64,000 nucleotides of DNA from Archegozetes longisetosus. Lineage: Eukaryota; Arthropoda; Arachnida; Sarcoptiformes; Trhypochthoniidae. The notes under the pieces were generated by a model. It saw nothing but the letters and a program-made list of their open reading frames with translations, ran no database searches and had not been told where the DNA came from. Below, in pieces: positions 12,028-25,669 of the stretch (position 1 is the first letter of the stretch; each line of letters begins with the position of its first letter). A program made the translations under genes and the position numbers. Location of the stretch: assembly GCA_018873245.2 (NCBI GenBank), contig JAEMBT020000002.1:6670001-6734000 (forward strand), in the 5' to 3' direction.

Positions 12028-13388
12028 GGGCCTCACTTATTAACAGCCTGTCCAGATTATACGTCTTCATTTAACTTATATTTATTCAATTTTATCAATA
12101 ATATATTGTTTAATGATTTATGTTATTGTAGTTATACATTTTCTGACTGCTCAAAACGATTTGAAAAAGTGTTTTCAGGGCTAGGGCCGACTACAGGGCC
12201 AGAGCCGAAGTAGCAAACACTGTACCAAAATGATGAGCTAATAACCCCATTATGTATATGCTTGTGAATTGTATAACCCAAGTTATCCTAAAAGTTGGTC
12301 TACTTGAACCTGAAACGTTCCTAACTTGGTGCCAAATGAAAACACAAGTTTTAGTCTAAGCATGTCATAATTTTAATAATTGTTTTCTCTTGTCTCATTG
12401 CTCATTTTTATATTCTTGTTGACAATACTTTGCCAAAATAAAGATTTATTTTATTAGAAACTATTGCGAAACAACTCTACATTAATCAGAGCTCATTCCA
12501 CTCAGATTATAACTAAAATAGCTTTGCTTTTCTCTACAATTTAAAGTTCAAATATGTTATCAAATGTGAAAATAGATTTTAAAACTAATCAATAATAGCA
12601 TTTTTCACTAATCAATCATCTCATTTAGTTTGATTTTTAGCGCGTTTTGCTCACATACAAATTCATGAGTCCTTCAAACAAAAATAAAACTAATCGATTC
12701 AATCCATTTATAACTAATAAATTATTTCTGATGACAATTTTTGCTAATCACGACATACAGCGAAAGTTGTATTCAATTTTATTAATACGCAAGTATTTAA
12801 GTACTGATAAAAGTAAAGTGAATCATAATCCATAAGCAAGTTTTCTTATGTTAATTATTTATACATTAGAGTTGAGTTAACATTGAAAATGTTTGCTAAT
12901 TATTACGATTGTTAGGCAAATAAAACATAATGTAATCAAATATACAAAAGATTGAGAGAAAAACAGATAGTTACTAAAAAACTGATTCTGTTGTTTACTT
13001 TATTTTAAGACAATGTAAAGTACATCTGACAACAAGAGCTTTGAATGATGAGCACAACAACTGTCAATGTGTACACATACTATTCAACTAACTTTTGCTC
13101 AAGTATTAAAGAGTTTTAAAAAATTAATTCATCAGTTGATCAATTTAGAAAAAAGGCCAGAAGTTAGGTATGAGAGAAAGTTGATTTGTTAACGAGTTGT
13201 ATGAAATACAAACGCTTCTCGCCATTCAGCTTTGCTACAACTTTCAACTCATACTATTTTTATTAGGGACTGTTTACTTAAGTGGTAATATTGTAATGAA
13301 TTATAATTTAAAACCTCAACTTTTTAATAATTACAGTTTAGATTAACTCTATATAAACGTCATATCAATAATTAATTAAATATTAGAT
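12028..13388. other. Intergenic region between convergent NOS and UBE2L3
   Basis: It contains 3' untranslated sequence of both genes. A candidate poly(A) signal for NOS is listed separately. The 62-codon open frame at 12647-12835 shows no family resemblance. No transposon ends were recognised. Confidence 0.55.
12437..12442 (+). terminator. Candidate poly(A) signal for NOS
   Basis: This is the first canonical AATAAA on the sense strand, about 410 bases after the NOS stop, with T-rich sequence downstream. Such hexamers are common by chance in AT-rich DNA. Confidence 0.35.
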
Positions 13389-14207
13389 TCAGTCCGACGG
13401 CCGTTTCTCTGAAAATTTCTTAGTGAACTCTTCAGCGTTTTTGAAGAATTTTTTCCTATCTTTTGAATACTCTTCTGCTAAATCAGTTCTTAATGGATGC
13501 TCAGGTTCGGGATCATTGACTAGTGCTACCAATGCTTGAATGACTAGAAATTGAGATATAATTGCTCAAGATTAAATGAACAATTACTAATAGAAATATA
13601 ATCGCTTAGTATTAAGTAAATCATTTGGTTACAAACCCTGATCGGTTTTTGTGGCTGGTTTCCAGTTCTCTGCTTGAATGATAGGGAGGCAGACCTGACC
13701 CTTTTCATCTATGTTTGGGTGGTATATCTTCGTTCGGAACGTTATTTTCGGCGGTTTGAACGGATATTCAGCCGGAAAATTTATCTCAATTCTAAAGGCC
13801 CCCTTATTGTACGGCACACTTTCCTATTTCATTCAATCAATATTAATATAGACCTTAATATGAATGTTATATAATTAATTATTTAATAGATATGTCACTC
13901 GTTTAAGTAACATATATATAGATTATAGACTATTCAAATATAAATCTAATGCTAATTACTGGTACTATTAGTCCAATCCATGTCAGCATGTTTTGTTCAT
14001 CGACTTGAATGTCACGGAATGATCGCAGACCTGCTTTTCGGATATCTTGTAGTTCCTGTGGGTTTGTCAACAGACAATAATAGGAATTGAGTACGAAATG
14101 ATTACGAGTCAAATAGGAAATTAATGAGAAAATAATGAAAATTAATAAAACATAACAGTTAAATATAAATTATAAGAAACCTTTTGTAATCTTCTTGTAG
14201 CTGCCAT
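13389..14207 (-). CDS. UBE2L3: Ubiquitin-conjugating enzyme E2 L3 (UbcH7), 154 aa
   Basis: This is an E2 that passes ubiquitin from E1 to HECT and RBR ligases such as Parkin and HHARI. Exons on the minus strand, in order: 14181-14207, 13960-14055, 13637-13823, 13389-13543. The 154-residue length matches vertebrate UBE2L3. Visible features are the HPN motif at 76-78, catalytic C86 in the QVCLP context, P88 and H119 (which in UbcH7 replace the usual acidic residues and restrict it to cysteine transfer) and F63 of the E3-binding loop. The start codon opens a 9-codon exon (MAATRRLQK), as in the human gene. It is divergent from MELK, with 1,064 bp between the start codons, and convergent with NOS. 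Confidence 0.96.
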
Positions 14208-15271
14208 TATACTAATTGATTTAATTGATCCAAATTTGAATTAATTTGTCAATATGTATATGGACACAAAAGCCAATCTAATTTTAATGTTTTTTAGTAA
14301 AAATAGTAACCTCTCTCTCTTAATACTCGCAATTGCACACAATTACGAAACTTCTAGATCTATCACCGGCTTGTTCCGGGATTTCTCACTCTTTAGGGCT
14401 TTTGCTCACTGTAGGCTCAACTCAGACTCACTTATTATAAACTTCAAATAAAACTTTTTTAAATCAATACTTTCACTCTGTAAGCAACTAAATCACTTTA
14501 AAACTAAACAAATTTGAACGGGAGTAAATATTTACGTGAGTTTATCAAATATTTAAATACTACGAAATTGGAATCATCTGAAGTATCGAATTACTCATAG
14601 CATGTATAAAATCAATAACTGCATGTAATGCAATAGAAAAATTTTTATTTTACCAAAAGCTATCAGTTTATAGAGAATAAGACTTTTTAAATATTCCTAA
14701 ACTTTGAATTAATTACGAGAAAAAGTGAAACTTGAGCTGAAAATTAATAAAATCTTGCTTAAAACAAACTAACGAGTTTGCACTGTTTGAGAAAATTTGT
14801 ATTTCTATTGAAAATCCCATAAATAAGCAATAGCTGAGCCCTAAAATCAACTTTTTGGGAGTAAATTCAAAGCCTAAAAGAGATAAATTTGTGGTCTATA
14901 ATCGTAAGAGATTTATGAGATGTGCTGACACATCAGTACTTAATAAAGTACTAAATCTCGGTTGAAATGATTTTAGGCGTTTAAGAGCTTATAAAAAAGG
15001 TTAAGTAATCTACAAGACACAAGGTGTCAGCACTTATAGTGATAGATTGCTAACTCGTGATATAGATTTGTAACACAAAGTACGAGTCATAATGGCTTAT
15101 ATGATTGGTTGAGATCGAGCCAATTAGAGTGGGTATTAGTATTGACTAAAAACATTTAAACAATGACAATATTGATAAAAGAAGTCCAGTTCTAATTTAT
15201 CTCAAATCTCATTTTTGACACTTGTCTTAATTTAATTTCAATTTAAGACTGATAATAGTCTAGTAAAAATT
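14208..15271. other. Shared upstream region of UBE2L3 and MELK
   Basis: This is a 1.06 kb spacer between divergent start codons and so probably holds both promoters. I saw no convincing TATA element, no exon and no repeat ends. Open frames such as 14254-14451 look like chance. Confidence 0.5.
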
Positions 15272-18009
<2,738 letters not shown>

Positions 18010-18416
18010 TTTGCTTGATGTAAGACACAAGCAAACAACTATCAATCAGCTCATAACCATTACATATTATATTTAAAGGCTTTATTTTACACGTAAACAA
18101 TTATCCGGCTTATTAGAAATTGCATTTTAATGCATCACATTTGCAGCACTATTTCTGCTTTCAATTTAATTTTAGTGAATTGGACATATTATTGACAGCC
18201 AGATCAAGCAAAATATTAGATCACATAAATACTGTTTTGTTTAACTTTGTAAATAGAATTCTTTGGGTGGCTTGCATCTCATCTGCAATATCTATTCAAT
18301 AATACAATCATCCAAATAAAAATATTTTATTACTTGATCTTGGGATTCATTTAAAACCAATGTCTATAAAACAATACATTAATCAGTTGAATGAGATGAA
18401 ACGAATCATTTATAAA
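18010..18416. other. 3' region between convergent MELK and EMG1
   Basis: This 407-bp spacer holds both 3' UTRs. A possible MELK poly(A) signal AATAAA lies at 18315-18320. No other feature was seen. Confidence 0.5.
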
Positions 18417-19429
18417 TTAGTGAATGTTCCAAACTTCTTCAAATGCTGAACAAATTTTGGTACAGGCGAGCGCTGCTGACAATGGGTATTGACTGATGGA
18501 AACACTGTCTTCAACATAATCGACGTCGACCTAAGAGTTGATTGAGAATTAAATCAATGAGCTTAAACAAGATTTTATATAACGAACCGATCCGTGAGCC
18601 ATCGCTCCAATCACTATGGCAATTGGCGATTCATCTGATGGAACCAGTTCTCGAGGATGTACTAGATTCTTTGATTGAAAAGTTGTACCAATCTTTTTAC
18701 AGCCCACTGGAAGATGAGATGTTATCGGATTTTTAATAACCTGTAGTCAACAAAAATATTAGTTTCTTGTAATCAAAATACCAATAAATCACGAAATAGT
18801 AAACCTTTAAGAGCTTTTGTGGTCCGTTTGCAGAACGAATGCTTAATTTATGTAATAACTGAACTGCAAATGATCAATCAGAAAATCAAGTTTTGCTCAT
18901 TGAGGTTGGATTTCACTGAATACAATACCCATTAAATTAGCGAAGCGTTTGAAAGTTCGCGGGAATCGTGTTTGAGGATTGATCTCAATTAAGACATTTC
19001 TATCGGTATGAATATAGACCTGTAAGAGTCCGGCTCTGTTTAAGGGACTGTCGAATAACATCAACAAACACTAAAAGAAAAGACGCATAAAATGTTGAGT
19101 TATGTACGCATTCTTCAAGAGCTAATGAATACCTGATGCGTGATATCAGGTCTACAAAAAGCAGGATCTTTTTTGTATTTCCTGATTTGGTTCATGTGTT
19201 CGTCACAATTCAATAGTTCAAAATTTTTGCCCAATTTTGTGATCTCTAGATTTGCCTTCTCTAATATGATGATCAAACGTTTCGTGTCATTCTTTGAGCT
19301 TTTAAACAGTTTAGGTCTCATCAGTTTGTCTTTCTCTACAGGCATTCCTTGCAAAGCGTCCGGTATTTCATGATCTGTTTCTCCACTCTCATTAACTTCT
19401 TCTTCGGATAACTTTCTTTTCTGAGACAT
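18417..19429 (-). CDS. EMG1: rRNA small subunit pseudouridine N1-methyltransferase EMG1/Nep1, 254 aa
   Basis: It is a SPOUT-class methyltransferase that modifies a pseudouridine of 18S rRNA and is needed for 40S ribosome assembly in the nucleolus. Exons on the minus strand: 19133-19429, 18929-19070, 18805-18863, 18588-18740, 18417-18530. A charged, disordered N-terminus (about 45 residues) is followed by [12 protein letters not shown], the RPDITHQ motif, [30 protein letters not shown], and near the C-terminus [14 protein letters not shown], which belongs to the knotted SAM-binding fold. Length is close to the human protein (244). It is divergent from PISD and convergent with MELK. Confidence 0.95.
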
Positions 19430-20270
19430 TTTATTGTCTAACTGCTGATTGATTACTTCAAAACTTATTTAATTAATTGCAAAACAAATCTATGGTCAAT
19501 TGAAACAAAATGAGAAACTCGTGTTTTATAACTTATACAATTTGTCATGTGCTCAAAACCTATCCATAAAATACGCCACTCTATGAACATATGGTTGAGT
19601 GGAATTTATTGATTTGTTAAATTTATTTACGATTAAATATGAAATTTTTGGATGCAATGATAGGACAGATATTATATCTGAACAAATTGAGAATAAAATT
19701 AAATTATCATTGATTATGAACGATTAAAATTAAAATTGAAACATATGTCTGACAAGAAGAATGCATTGAATGACGTAATTGAGAATTTGTTTACAAGTAC
19801 TTATTAAAAGAAGAACTTTTGGCGAATAAAGACCTTATGAAATATTTATTAAAATAAATAAATATTTGATGAAAAAGTTAAAGTCGAGTTCGATCTGAAT
19901 TGAACTCAATTAGAGAGATATGATATATACTAAAAATATATGGTCTTTCTGTTAATCTTTGACTAGAGTACATCCAAATCGATGTTTGAGATAAGAAATA
20001 ACTTAAATGAACAAAAAATGATGATATAGTAATAAATTGAAAGTCAAGAACACATAATCAATAACTATATTATTGATAAACAGCTCTTATTCTCCTATTT
20101 GTCGCTTAATAAACTTTTGATAGTCTTTTTCGACTGAACTCATTGGAAACTATGGTCAAACTTTTAGGTTTATTCCGAGGGATTAACGGAATTAAACGTT
20201 AGTTAGGAAGATATATGACATAAACTATCTAAATTTGAATGTATTCCATATTAATTTAGGTAATCGCTCG
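19430..20270. other. Divergent upstream region of EMG1 and PISD
   Basis: It lies between the two start codons and presumably carries both promoters. AT-rich, with no exon, RNA gene or transposon ends recognised. Confidence 0.5.
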
Positions 20271-21988
20271 ATGTCTCACACATGGAAGCGAATGCAATAC
20301 AATAAAGTGAAAAAGTTCGTCAGAAGTATTCAATGGTTTCATATTCCTCTATCTTTTGTGCTCGCGTTTGTTGCTTTCCAACAGTACCGACGCATCAAAA
20401 GAAGGGAACAGTCGAAAGTTGACTCGGAAAATAATGCTATTAGACCGGTTTATATCGCTTCTGGCATTGAGGTCGGTTTCCATACTTTTGTAAACTTTAA
20501 AAGTCTATCAAAAATCTTTTTAAAATATCATTCGATTCTTACAGTTAAATCTCTGAAAACTAAATTTATTGTAAATGATGGCATTATTGTTAGTTATTAT
20601 CAGAATTTATCCACAGATTTCAATGTATAAAATGCTGCCGTTGAGAACATTGTCTCGAATGTGGGGTTGGATTAACTCAATTGAGTTGCCAGTCATAATG
20701 AGAAGTCCTATTCTGCGTTCATATGTTAAGGCATTTGGTTGTAATCTCGATGAGGCAGTTATTGAAGATTTGAAACAATACAAAAACTTGGGTGAATTTT
20801 TCAGGCGTCCTCTTAAACCGGGAGTCAGGCCTATTGATGCATCCAATGGAGTCGTAAGTTTGTTAAGACTTTTAGACATTCATTTTTAGATTTAATCATT
20901 CACTCGTTGATTGATTTGAACTTTGGCTTCAGGTGAAAGTATTATTAACTAATCAAAGTTTAGCTGCTTATGATTGCAAAATGTAGACTTTTTTAAATTC
21001 ATTATCAAAGCTTATCGAATCTGAAGTTTTGAAACCATGGAATTACTTTTCTCTTTACGATAAGTTTTTATTAATAGCAGTTGTTTCGAATGGATAAGTG
21101 CTTAAATAAACAACTGTTCTTATCAAACATAAATGAAAAACTTTTGATAAATCAAACTAATCATTTTGAACATTATTGAAGAATTTACTAGAGATAACTT
21201 GCAATACTTCAAATAAATTGCTTAAATCTTCTAATCGGTCGATAGGTGAGTCCATCCGATGGCACGATTTTATATCTGGGAAAAGCAAATGAGGGAAAGA
21301 TAGAACAAGTCAAAGGAATTACATATTCGTTGATGTCATTCTTGGGTCCACAGACTTGGGGTTCTCATAAGAAACTTGAAGATTATAATGAATACGATAC
21401 GACTGATTATCAAAATACTCTATTAACCAATAAAGACAAAGATTCCACAGAGCTGTATCATTGCATTATTTATTTAGCTCCGGGTGATTATCATAGGTTT
21501 CATTCTCCGGCTGAGTGGAAAATCAATTATAGACGTCATTTTCCTGGCAAACTATTGAGTGTTAGGCCAACTTTTGCCTCGTGGTTTCCTAATCTTTTCA
21601 ACATTAACGAACGTGTTATATATATCGGTCAATGGAAATATGGCTTCTTCTCAATGGCAGCCGTTGGCGCCACAAATGTCGGCTCAGTTAAAGTCTATTT
21701 TGATAATGTAAATCTCAAGATTTTATGCGATTAGATGCCATTGAGTTATTGATTAACTTTTAAATTTTTTGACAGAACTTAACAACCAATGCTAAACGTT
21801 TCATAAGTGGAACATTCAATGATTTGAAATTGAATGATCAAATAGGCTTTAACAAGGGAGATCCGTTCGGAGAGTTCAACTTAGGCTCAACTATTGTTCT
21901 TATATTTGAAGGACCGAAGAATATGAAATTCGAAGTAAAACCAGGACAAAAGATCAAATACGGACAATTAATCAGCAGAATCGACTAA
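20271..21988 (+). CDS. PISD: Phosphatidylserine decarboxylase, mitochondrial (370 aa)
   Basis: It converts phosphatidylserine to phosphatidylethanolamine at the inner mitochondrial membrane. Exons: 20271-20471, 20617-20853, 21246-21707, 21776-21988. The basic N-terminus is followed by one membrane segment (about residues 25-42, FHIPLSFVLAFVAF). The body has NLGEFFRRPLKPGVRP, VSPSDG, EQVKGITYSL, YLAPGDYHRFHSP and VGATNVGSV. The LGST motif (337/338) is where the proenzyme cleaves itself and the serine becomes the pyruvoyl cofactor; D and H of the self-cleavage triad are present in the SPSDG and YHRFHSP motifs. The start at 20271 was chosen because it gives a compact basic presequence; an in-frame ATG at 20235 would add 12 residues. 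Confidence 0.95.
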
Positions 21989-22104
21989 ACAAATAATGCA
22001 TCAGAAGGCGCATAATTTCTACATGAACGGCACAATTGTTATGAGCTTTTTTAATAGTTGTTTGCTTAATATTTTCAGCCCATCAGTTGCCTTAACGCTT
22101 GTAT
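21989..22104 (+). other. PISD 3' flank
   Basis: Short sequence between the PISD stop and the left end of the duplicated NIPSNAP segment. The PISD 3' UTR probably ends in or just after it; no AATAAA is obvious before the duplication. Confidence 0.4.
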
Positions 22105-22783
22105 TGCCAACAAAAGTGTGATATACTAATCAATTAATATAAACTATTCATTATGTGATGGATTAAATAGTATCTAAATATTATTTAGAAAATTTGATAT
22201 AAACAAATAGTTTTTTCGTATTACTATTGTATGTAAATATTTATTTCCAAATCTAAAGCTAATGTTCTTAAGCGATGATCAATTAGTTTAGTTAAACAAT
22301 AAACTTCAGTGTGTACTATTTAAATGCTAAAATTGATTTGTTTTAAAGGCTTCAAACTTAATCATAACCTTATATTTGATTTAACACACAAACTATTGGC
22401 CACATTAATGGTTCACCGAATCGGTGAGAAAGAGTTGGGAGACATCCAACGCGAACGCATTTCACGTATTAGTGGCACTGTATAAGCAACGCATTCATCC
22501 CAACCGGGTTTTCTCCACGCGCTCTCTCGATTTTCTTTGCGAGAAAATAAGTCTTCGTATCCTTCAATCAAAAATTTAGTCATTAATCAGAAGAACATAA
22601 ATATAAAATCATTTAGAATATTGTAAACGAATATAAAATACACGTGAACTATTGAAAATAATATGTTTGGTAACTTTGAATGCGTAAAAGTCGCAGACTG
22701 AGAAGTGATAAGTTTTGTGGGTTTGTTACTGTTTAATCTGATAAATAAGACTTATTCCAGATATGGTGAACAATATACAACTG
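22105..22783 (-). pseudogene. Partial duplicate of the NIPSNAP 3' end (last exon intact)
   Basis: This 679-bp segment repeats 29760-30446 in the same orientation. On the minus strand it carries about the last 27 bases of the penultimate NIPSNAP exon, the last intron, the complete last exon (22413-22561, identical to the functional copy and open to the stop) and the 3' flank. Upstream exons are missing: homology ends at 22783 within the penultimate exon. The donor of the retained intron is changed from GT to AT (22754-22755). It is therefore almost certainly unable to make NIPSNAP, although its last exon shows no decay. Confidence 0.85.
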
Positions 22784-23936
22784 GATTGAGTGTAGCATTA
22801 GCTAATGTCTGACATGAATGAAATATTATTAAAATGATTACTATTTATGGTTGAGGACACACTGAAACTAATGAACTAAAGTTGAAGTACTAAGTTTAAG
22901 ACTAATGTTTTGTTTGATCAGTTAATATTGATTATAAGACAACATTTTAACAGATATAGGAATCGAAAGATTCAGTTTTGAGTCAGTTAAATGACAGAAA
23001 AGTTATTGAAATTTGAAGACTATTGTTGAAGGCTAGGCTAATGACCCGATAATCTAATATTGGAATCGTTCAATCAAAGGAACTAAGTCAAGTGGTTGGC
23101 TAAATGGTAAATGCAGCACTTGTTCTGATGTTTTAATCATTGTAGTCATTGAGAATCAGGTCATTGTTAACATCTCTTCTGTAATGTTAATCTGTTTGCA
23201 AAATCACTTTGAATATAATTCATATTTATTGTCATATTCCTATAGTTTACGTTAGTTTGCGTACCAATTGATACATTTGATTATAAAAAGTTTTACAAAA
23301 GACTAATAGTGAGAATGTCATAGATTGAAATAGAAATTTACAAGAACCAGAGTTGTGTTCTTTATAAGAATTAATTTTTTATTTTAGTTCAAATATATTT
23401 GGCCAACTGTACTTTATAATTAGTATATAAGCTAAATACTAACTATAAATGCCACTTATAAGTATAAAAGCAAAATTGATTCAACCAATTTCATCACTAA
23501 ATCCAAATTCTGCTTCAGATTGGTTTAAGTTCTCAGATATGACACTGATTTTAGTTAAGCTGTTAATTCGAAACTTTATTTTAAATGATCGGTATATCTT
23601 CAAAAATGATAATTTAGATCAATTCCTAGGTTAACGGCTCAAACTTTGAATCGAAAGCATAAATACTAGCGTTTTGAACCTATTTGATCAATTTTTAATA
23701 TATGTTTTGGAAATATTGACCAAAAAGTTGAAATCTCTGATCCAAGTGTTTAAATTGGATAATTTTTGAATGAGTCGAACCAACTGTAAAATACTATTAA
23801 TGATTAGAAGAGAGTTGTCAGATCTGTTAAGATTGAACACAAATATTCTATTCTATCAAATGAATCAATTTGAAAACGAAAAATTTGTCTTCTTTTAATT
23901 TTCTGCTTAAACTTAATCTATTTTAAGAATTTCTAA
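22784..23936. other. Gene-free stretch after the NIPSNAP duplicate
   Basis: I looked here for the missing upstream NIPSNAP exons on the minus strand and found none. The open frame at 23449-23634 has no recognisable homology. AT-rich non-coding DNA. Confidence 0.5.
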
Positions 23937-24681
23937 CTTACGAGGGAAGTTCGGGACTATGTAATAACCGATTTCAAAAATATTTTTATGGCATAAATAA
24001 CATGTGATATGATGTTCGAAAAGGCATATAAAAAAGGCTGACCGCTAGACACTTACGAGTTATGACCACTCAAAAAGTGATTTTCTATGGCTTATTAATA
24101 TTGATTGCTATGTATTTTGCTTATCAAAATGTACTCTAATTCAGTCAAATTACTCAATGGATGGCAAAATATTGTTAACAATGAAAAACTTGAAGACATT
24201 TTGAACAAATAAAAAGATAACCTGAAATTTCATATCTACAGTAAAAGTAAGTTTCTATATATCGATAGCTCTAATTTTCGTATCCATCATGCCTTTTAAA
24301 TTCAAAGTATTTCTAAAACAAAACTTAAGAGATAAGATAAATACGAAAATTTAGATCTACTGATATATAGAAACTTACTCTTAAGTATAAAACTTCAGAT
24401 TATTCTTTTTTGTTCAAAATGGCTTGAACTTTTTCCCTATTAACGATATAATTGCTATTCATTGAGTAATTTGACTGAATTAGAGTACATTTTGATATGC
24501 AAAATACATAGCAATCAATAGAAATAGCCATAGGAAATCACTTTTTGAGTGGTCATAACTTATAAGCGTCTAGCGGTCAGCCTTTTTTATATGCCTTTTC
24601 GGACATCATATCACATGTTATTTATGCCATAAAAATATTTTTGAAATCGGTTATTACATAGTCCCGAATCTCCCTCGTTAG
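23937..24681. mobile_element. Long foldback element, arms about 350 bp
   Basis: The sequence from CTTACGAGGGAAGTTCGGG is repeated as its reverse complement ending CCCGAATCTCCCTCGTTAG. The arms pair almost completely: the same order of landmarks (GGACTATGTAATAACCG, GGCTGACCGCTAGAC, GACCACTCAAAAAGTGA, GTACTCTAATTCAGTC) appears inverted on the right, with only scattered mismatches and a short unpaired centre near 24290-24330. No open frame of note. This is a non-autonomous foldback or large MITE; no clear target duplication was found. Confidence 0.85.
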
Positions 24682-25669
24682 ATGTATAATCTCATAGTTT
24701 TATTTGGGTTAAGTTTGCTAGAATTGTCAAACAAGTTGTGATTAATTGTTGTGAACGAGATCAGAAAGTTGGTAATCATGTAGTATGCGATCCCAGTATG
24801 AATATACAATAGTTCGGGATCCGAGATCCTGGCAAATAAAAACATTTCAAAAACAAAAATAATAGCAATTTAAGCGAAAAAAATTTCACAACTGCGGATG
24901 TAATTAATGCTAGTTTAAAATAGCAGTTAAAACCCTGGCAAGCTATGATTTAAGTAGAAACTTTTATGAATTGCTATTCATTGTGAAAGTTATTTGAAAG
25001 TTTATTCACTGAAAAGTGGAATTTCGGAATTCCGGGAAACGTATTGATGAGTTGATATATAAAATCAAAGTTATACGCAGTCAAGCTTTTGTGAACTAGG
25101 AAAACAGCGAAAAGTATTAATAAAACTAAATTTGGTTTGTTTTTCAGGTGTATATATCCACTTGCATATAGAAACAACGACTGTACAGGAAACTCAACTT
25201 ATTTTCCAACAGCCATTCGTTTGTTATAGAATTAAATGCAATCCGAGAAAAAGCAATCGAAGCAAACACTATTCAGTATAAGCAATACTATTAGGAGAGA
25301 ATTGAATTTTTCAAATAAAGTTAAAATTATTGAATAAAAAGCGCAACTATTTTCAGAAATTATTAATACTATGATATAGATGATTCATGTTCAAACAAGC
25401 GTTCATTAGGCATGGAAACTGAACCAAATTGTCACTGTTGTTAATGTATTTGATTGATTAAAAATTTCAAGTCCAGAATATGATGGAATGGTTTCAAATT
25501 TAAAAATCACTTCATTTTGCCGAATAAGTAACCAATTTTGTGATCATTTCTGGTTTAATTAAGCAATTAACATAGGAAAATTAGATTAGATTTGAACAAA
25601 AATAAATCAACAAAAATATTTTAATCTATTTGTGGAAATAATTAAATTATTAAAGTTGAAAAAATAGAA
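24682..25669. other. Non-coding stretch 3' of SGPL1
   Basis: Contains SGPL1 3' untranslated sequence at its right end. The frame at 24974-25177 (-) resembles nothing known. No repeat ends recognised. Confidence 0.5.

Noticed and set aside
20235-20270. Upstream in-frame ATG of PISD
   Set aside because: Possible but the added residues are not typical of a presequence; the ATG at 20271 starts a basic import-like segment. Kept as an alternative.
22366-22614. The GC-richer block identical at 22.4 kb and 30.1 kb first looked like a duplicated structured non-coding RNA
   Set aside because: Minus-strand translation with phase-consistent splicing gives the NIPSNAP C-terminus ([15 protein letters not shown]), so it is a coding exon; hairpins in it are incidental.
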